Of a DNA stretch of 9,284 nucleotides, positions 5,687 through 9,284 are shown piece after piece (position 1 is the first letter of the stretch; every line of letters starts with the position of its first letter). The stretch is taken from NCBI GenBank assembly GCA_017651785.1, contig JAGCCD010000169.1:1-9284 (forward strand). The letters run 5' to 3'. The DNA is from Bacteroidales bacterium. Lineage in GTDB: Bacteria; Bacteroidota; Bacteroidia; Bacteroidales; UBA932. Under the pieces are notes generated by a model. That model was not told where the DNA came from, ran no database searches, and saw only the letters and a list, made by a program, of their open reading frames with translations. The translations under genes and the position numbers were made by a program.

Positions 5687-6295
5687 ATGAAAAACGGCAT
5701 CGGAATAGAGGCCCTGGTGGCCTGGCATCTGCTTCAAGGTTGGCAAAACGGCATTTTGCAGGAGCCGGCAAGCGGCTATAACCGCGGCTTGTCGCTGGAC
5801 GGACTAAATGCAGAAGAACTGCTGGCATTATTGGCCGGCGTGCGCACCAAACTTAAAGAACTCGGCTATACTGAACAACCGCTTCCCCCTCCTGCACGTA
5901 AGCCAGACAACCTATACATTAATAAAGACTACTCAATCCGCTTGGGGTCGGCGGCAGGTCCGGAGATAAAACTCAGGCCGCTGGTTAAGACCGTCTTCAT
6001 ATTCTTCCTGAAGCATCCGGAGGGCATCCTGTTCAAGGAAAGGGCAGAATATGAGTCCGAGATGAGCAGAATCTATGAGATTGTCGCGCCCAACGTGTCC
6101 AGGGAAGAGAGGGCGGAACGCATCCGCCGTCTCGTAAGTCCGGAAGACAATTCCTTCAGCGAGAAATGCTCGGTCCTCAACTCTACTCTGGACCGCCTCA
6201 TAAAGCCACCTCTGTCTGATGGTTACAAAGTTCAAGGCGCCAACGGCCTCCCAAGAAGGATACCGCTTGCGCCTGTGACGGTCTCGTGGGTATAA
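5687..6295 (+). CDS. Conserved Bacteroidota-type hypothetical protein with possible winged-helix domain
   Basis: This 202-residue protein has no signal peptide or membrane helix. An N-terminal segment of about 60 residues (AWHLLQGWQ 12-20, then the LNAEELLALLAGVRTKLKELGY helices) is followed by a Pro-rich linker (QPLPPPARKP, 64-73) and a C-terminal domain. That domain reads LRPLVKTVFIFFLKHPEGILF (97-116), a charged helix (EYESEMSRIYEIV, 121-133), NSFSEKCSVLNSTLDRLI (155-172), and a wing-like end YKVQGANGLPRRIPL (180-194). The order helix-'LKHPEGI'-helix-helix-hairpin resembles response-regulator winged-helix domains, and I believe similar uncharacterised proteins are common in Bacteroidota. 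DNA binding is an inference. It is divergent from an unrecognised gene across a palindrome, which would suit an autoregulated regulator. The ADP-ribosylglycohydrolase gene follows after 26 bases and may be co-transcribed. Confidence 0.8.
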   Translation: MKNGIGIEALVAWHLLQGWQNGILQEPASGYNRGLSLDGLNAEELLALLAGVRTKLKELGYTEQPLPPPARKPDNLYINKDYSIRLGSAAGPEIKLRPLVKTVFIFFLKHPEGILFKERAEYESEMSRIYEIVAPNVSREERAERIRRLVSPEDNSFSEKCSVLNSTLDRLIKPPLSDGYKVQGANGLPRRIPLAPVTVSWV

Positions 6296-6315
6296 TTATT
6301 AAATTGTTATATTTG
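6286..6315 (+). promoter_or_regulatory. Possible promoter of the ADP-ribosylglycohydrolase gene
   Basis: TATATTTG at 6308-6315 is a perfect Bacteroidota -7 element (TAnnTTTG). The best -33 candidate, 19 bases upstream, is GTG at 6286-6288 inside the end of the previous gene, which is weak. Only 6 bases separate the -7 element from the ATG at 6322, so a transcript from here would be nearly leaderless. Read-through from 5640-5670 is the alternative. Confidence 0.5.
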
Positions 6316-6321
6316 TACCCG

Positions 6322-7512
6322 ATGGAACGCAAAGAACGTAATAACGGCAACTCTCTGGACCGGACTCTCGGTTGCATCGTAGGTGGCGCGGCAGGTGATG
6401 CCCTGGGCTACCCTGTAGAGTTCCTTTCCTGGTCACAGATTCAAAAATCTTTCGGTGCAAAAGGCATCTGTAACTATCAGCTGGACGGGCGCGGCCTCGC
6501 CCCCATCTCAGACGACACCCAGATGACGCTCTTCACTGCTGCAGGCATCTTGCTCGGCCTGACACGCGGCTATATGCGGGGCATCATGGCAAGGATAGAC
6601 ACCTATTGCCAGTGGTCTTATCTGGACTGGCTCCACACGCAGGACTGGACATCGCGTCACAATGACGCCCGCATAGATTCCTGGCTTATGGACGTACCCG
6701 AGCTGTATGCCCGCAGAGCTCCGGGCAACACTTGCCTGTCTGCGCTCCGGGCACTGGAAAAGAAAATACCGGTAGAGAATGACAGCTGCGGTTGCGGCGG
6801 CGTAATGCGCACCGCTCCCATTGCTTTGCTGTGCTACCTCCACGGCAATTCCGGTGACCAGGATTACCGGGACATGTCTGCCGCAGAAGCTGCCAGAATC
6901 ACCCACAAGCATCCCCTTGGTTTCCTGCCGTCGGCAGTCCTGAACCGCATCCTTATGCGTATCATGGCAGAATCGGCAGAGAGCGGAGAGCATTTATCCA
7001 CCATTATAGAGGACAGCATCACGGCATTACCCGGCATCAAATCCTACGAAGACCACAACAACACCTATGGATACCTATGGCCCTGGCACGTAACCAAGCT
7101 GCAAGACATCATCAGAAAGGCCATTGACCTTGCCCACTCTGATATCCCTGACGTAAAAGCCATAGAGTCCATAGGCGGCGGATGGACCGGTCACGAAGCC
7201 CTGGCCATTGCCGTATACAGCGCCGTCAAGCACAGCACCTCTTTTGAAGATGCAATCGTAAGCGCCGTAAACCATTCCGGAGACAGCGATTCCACCGGCG
7301 CCGTATGCGGCAACATCGTGGGCTGTTTACTGGGACGTAACGCAATTCCTGCCAAGTTCACTTCCAATCTGGAGCTCATAGACGTCATTGAAGAGATTGC
7401 CCAAGACATTTGGACGGGCTGCATCATATACGAATATGATCCAATAGATACGGAAGAGAAAAACAGATGGTACTGGAAATACGTCAAACACCGCAGGGAA
7501 CCGCAGCCTTAA
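6322..7512 (+). CDS. ADP-ribosylglycohydrolase family protein
   Basis: The 396-residue product carries the family motifs in order: GGAAGDALGYPVEF (21-34), SDDTQM (63-68), the glycine-rich GCGGVMRTAPIAL (157-169), THKHPLG (194-200) and SGDSDSTGAVCGNIVGCLLG (319-338). The acidic residues D64, D65, T66, D321 and D323 are the expected binuclear Mg ligands, so the enzyme looks active. The family (ARH1/ARH3, DraG) removes ADP-ribose from proteins or small molecules; the substrate here is unknown. The ATG at 6322 is chosen because the GTG at 6286 would start inside the previous gene and upstream of the likely promoter. There is no signal peptide. No ADP-ribosyltransferase is recognisable in the window, so it may reverse a modification made elsewhere or by an incoming toxin. 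Its stop overlaps the convergent peptidase stop. Confidence 0.93.
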   Translation: MERKERNNGNSLDRTLGCIVGGAAGDALGYPVEFLSWSQIQKSFGAKGICNYQLDGRGLAPISDDTQMTLFTAAGILLGLTRGYMRGIMARIDTYCQWSYLDWLHTQDWTSRHNDARIDSWLMDVPELYARRAPGNTCLSALRALEKKIPVENDSCGCGGVMRTAPIALLCYLHGNSGDQDYRDMSAAEAARITHKHPLGFLPSAVLNRILMRIMAESAESGEHLSTIIEDSITALPGIKSYEDHNNTYGYLWPWHVTKLQDIIRKAIDLAHSDIPDVKAIESIGGGWTGHEALAIAVYSAVKHSTSFEDAIVSAVNHSGDSDSTGAVCGNIVGCLLGRNAIPAKFTSNLELIDVIEEIAQDIWTGCIIYEYDPIDTEEKNRWYWKYVKHRREPQP

Positions 7513-9062
7513 TTTGAATACAGCCCCTCCCTGGACAGCAGGTGGTCCAGGTTTCCAAGTCCGTACATGGTAACGGCTGTAACTACGGCCGAATGTTCCA
7601 TATACCTGGGAATGAGCTTGTTGAAGATGTCGCGCTCCGTGTGCCAGATTTCTCCGTACTCGAAGTTCATACCGTCGGGGTCGGTTTCCCGGAACGATAT
7701 TGTGGGCACGCCGTTCATCGCAAAGTAGGCGTGGTCGCTGCCGCCGGCCGTGGTGGGACGCGGACGGGCGGGGCCTTCTCGTTTCTCTACCGTAAAGGGC
7801 ACTGAAGCGTCGTAGTCTGCCAAAGGCTTGCAAACCTTTGCAAAGTCGTCGTACATTGCAGCGGGCACGCTTATGCCTGTGGCCATAAGAGGGTCTCCAT
7901 CGCGGTTGAAGTAGTTGGAAATGGAGCCCAGCGGCACCATTCCGCTCTCTACGAAGTACTTGGATCCCAGCAGGCCGAATTCCTCTGCAGTCCAGATGCA
8001 GAACATCAGCGTGCGCTTGGGCTTGGCGCCGGACGCGGCGAGCAGGCGCGCGGCCTCAAGGGTAACGCAAACGCCGTTGCCGTCGTCTACCGCGCCGCTG
8101 GCGGAGTCGTAGGAATCAAGATGTCCGCCCGCCAGCACGTACTCCTTTGGATACTTGCTGCCCTTCATCACGCCTATGATATTGTGATAGGGCACGGGGC
8201 CGCGGTAGAAGTGGTTGCGGATGTCGAATTCCAGCTGGAAGATGTCGCGGCGGAGCACTTTGCGGCGGATGACATCGAACTGGGCCTCGTCCAGGATGAT
8301 GTCGCACACCTTAGGAAGAGTTTCCATCGTGATGTCGTAACAGCCTGCCCTGTCGTACATTATCCTCAGGGGCACCTTGGCGGAACGGATGAAGCCCAGC
8401 ACTCCGGCCTCTACCATCTCATCGTAGAACAGAGCGGTGGATTTCTCGTACGGCAGCTGCTCTCGGGCGGCGGAGTCGCGGTGCTCCCAGTTCCAGCGCA
8501 TGATTTCCATATTCTTGCGCTCAATCTCCTCGTTCCTGGCAATTACCTCGGCACGCTTTTCCATCGCCTTCTGCGTATGGTCTATCGCCATACCGTTGGA
8601 TTCGGCGTCGAGCAGCACCCAGGCGCCCTTGAGCGCGCCTTTCATCCTCTCCAGCTCCCTTCTGGAATGCGGCTCGATGAGAACGTGGCCGCTGGTTTTG
8701 CCGCACGTACCCGCGGTGTATGCAGGGGTGCCGAAATGCAGCACCATCCCGTCCTCGCTGAGCATACGGCCGCTCCAGGGACCGCGCATGAAGCCCACGT
8801 TTATGGTGCCTGCTTCCTGAACTATTACATCGAGTCCCCAAGACTCGAACTGCTCCTTAACCCACTGCTCGGCATAGGTAAGGGAGGGAGACCCCACGAT
8901 ACGGCCGCCTATCACCCTGTTAAGGTAGTCGGCATGCACCATGGTCTGATTGTCCGTGCGGCCAAGTTCCAGAACCTTGGAAACCACATTGTCCTGCGCC
9001 GCGATTTCAAATGAAACGCTGACGGCCAGGACGACCGCCAGCAGTTGTATGTACTTACGCAT
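7509..9062 (-). CDS. Exported M28 family zinc aminopeptidase
   Basis: This 517-residue protein starts with a signal peptide (MRK, then a hydrophobic stretch, about residues 5-17) with a likely cleavage after IAAQ at residue 23. It should therefore be periplasmic or outer-surface. The M28 di-zinc site is complete: H314 in GGHLDS, D326 in AVDDGNG as bridging ligand, E360 as general base and E361 as ligand in TAEEFGLLGS, D388 in NRDGDP, and H474 in WHTERD. Residues about 90-290 form an insertion like the PA domain found in many M28 enzymes. It includes a highly charged helical stretch (about 160-205) rich in Glu, Arg and Trp. The reaction is removal of N-terminal residues from peptides; specificity is unknown. 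It starts 3 bases after a PepD-type gene, suggesting a peptide-use operon. It ends by sharing TTAA with the convergent ADP-ribosylglycohydrolase gene. Confidence 0.93.
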   Translation of the reverse strand: MRKYIQLLAVVLAVSVSFEIAAQDNVVSKVLELGRTDNQTMVHADYLNRVIGGRIVGSPSLTYAEQWVKEQFESWGLDVIVQEAGTINVGFMRGPWSGRMLSEDGMVLHFGTPAYTAGTCGKTSGHVLIEPHSRRELERMKGALKGAWVLLDAESNGMAIDHTQKAMEKRAEVIARNEEIERKNMEIMRWNWEHRDSAAREQLPYEKSTALFYDEMVEAGVLGFIRSAKVPLRIMYDRAGCYDITMETLPKVCDIILDEAQFDVIRRKVLRRDIFQLEFDIRNHFYRGPVPYHNIIGVMKGSKYPKEYVLAGGHLDSYDSASGAVDDGNGVCVTLEAARLLAASGAKPKRTLMFCIWTAEEFGLLGSKYFVESGMVPLGSISNYFNRDGDPLMATGISVPAAMYDDFAKVCKPLADYDASVPFTVEKREGPARPRPTTAGGSDHAYFAMNGVPTISFRETDPDGMNFEYGEIWHTERDIFNKLIPRYMEHSAVVTAVTMYGLGNLDHLLSREGLYSN

Positions 9063-9065
9063 AAG

Positions 9066-9284
9066 CTACTTAGCCGGAATGTTAACCAATACCTTCTGCA
9101 GGAAATCCCAGACCTTCTGAACGGAGGGGATGTATGCCCTTTCGTCGGGGGAATGGGGGCTGAGGAGAGTGGGTCCCATAGAGACCATATCCCAGTGAGG
9201 ATAGGCTCCGGCAAGGATGCCGCACTCCAGTCCGGCGTGGATGGCCATAACCTTGGGCTCCTCCCCGAACATATCCTTATACAC
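9066..9284 (-). CDS. pepD: 3' end of aminoacyl-histidine dipeptidase (PepD, M20C family; partial)
   Basis: Only the last 72 residues are in the window; the frame is open to base 9284 with no start codon needed. The segment has the conserved PepD tail: PKVMAIHAGLECGIL, then YPHWDMVSMGPTLLSPHSPDER, then an SVQKVWDFLQKVL helix. The histidine of the HSPDER motif is probably the last metal ligand of the di-zinc site. PepD enzymes are cytoplasmic and split dipeptides such as Xaa-His. The stop TAG (9068-9066) is 3 bases from the ATG of the exported M28 peptidase, so the two are very likely one transcript. The missing part, including the main catalytic residues, lies beyond the right edge. Confidence 0.88.
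   Translation of the reverse strand: MYKDMFGEEPKVMAIHAGLECGILAGAYPHWDMVSMGPTLLSPHSPDERAYIPSVQKVWDFLQKVLVNIPAK

Noticed and set aside
8121..9014. 297-codon plus-strand open frame opposite the M28 peptidase gene
   Set aside because: The minus-strand frame has a signal peptide and a complete zinc site. The plus-strand product has no recognisable motif and no promoter.

Overview
The window looks like a piece of a Bacteroidota chromosome, most likely Bacteroidales, of moderate to fairly high GC. Three things support this: several promoters fit the Bacteroidota pattern (TTG or TTTG, then 19-20 bases, then TAnnTTTG); most start codons lack a clear Shine-Dalgarno sequence; and the gene families are typical of gut or rumen Bacteroidales (a short Hdr-type operon, S6-S18-L9, an exported M28 peptidase, and a PepD dipeptidase). 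I cannot name a genus from the sequence alone.

Region 1 (1-3154, minus strand) is a tightly packed redox operon. In order of transcription it has a two-cluster HdrC-like protein, an HdrB-like CCG protein, a short HdrA-like flavoprotein, a 108-residue two-cluster ferredoxin-like HdrC relative, and the first codons of a fifth gene that leaves the window at base 1. Genes overlap by 4-8 bases or sit 3 bases apart. The organism is not a methanogen, so the complex probably moves electrons between a quinone or other carrier and an unknown disulfide or soluble donor, as in Qmo-like complexes. That role is inference.

Region 2 (3155-4440) starts with a compact divergent promoter region. It holds back-to-back promoters and an inverted repeat, and feeds the redox operon leftward and the ribosomal operon rpsF-rpsR-rplI rightward. 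The ribosomal operon ends in a strong GUGA-loop terminator.

Region 3 (4450-7512) is an accessory-looking block. It has an unrecognised 372-residue protein on the minus strand, then, divergently, a 202-residue Bacteroidota protein that may carry a winged-helix DNA-binding domain, then an ADP-ribosylglycohydrolase. The divergent promoters between the first two genes flank a perfect 16-base palindrome, a good operator candidate. This is the least explained part of the window and the best candidate for an undescribed module.

Region 4 (7509-9284, minus strand) is a peptidase operon. The 3' end of a PepD-type (M20C) dipeptidase gene is followed after 3 bases by an exported M28 zinc aminopeptidase. 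The M28 gene meets the ADP-ribosylglycohydrolase gene tail to tail, and their stop codons share one TTAA. I saw no tRNA, rRNA, CRISPR array, insertion sequence or replication origin. No gap longer than 300 bases lacks a gene.
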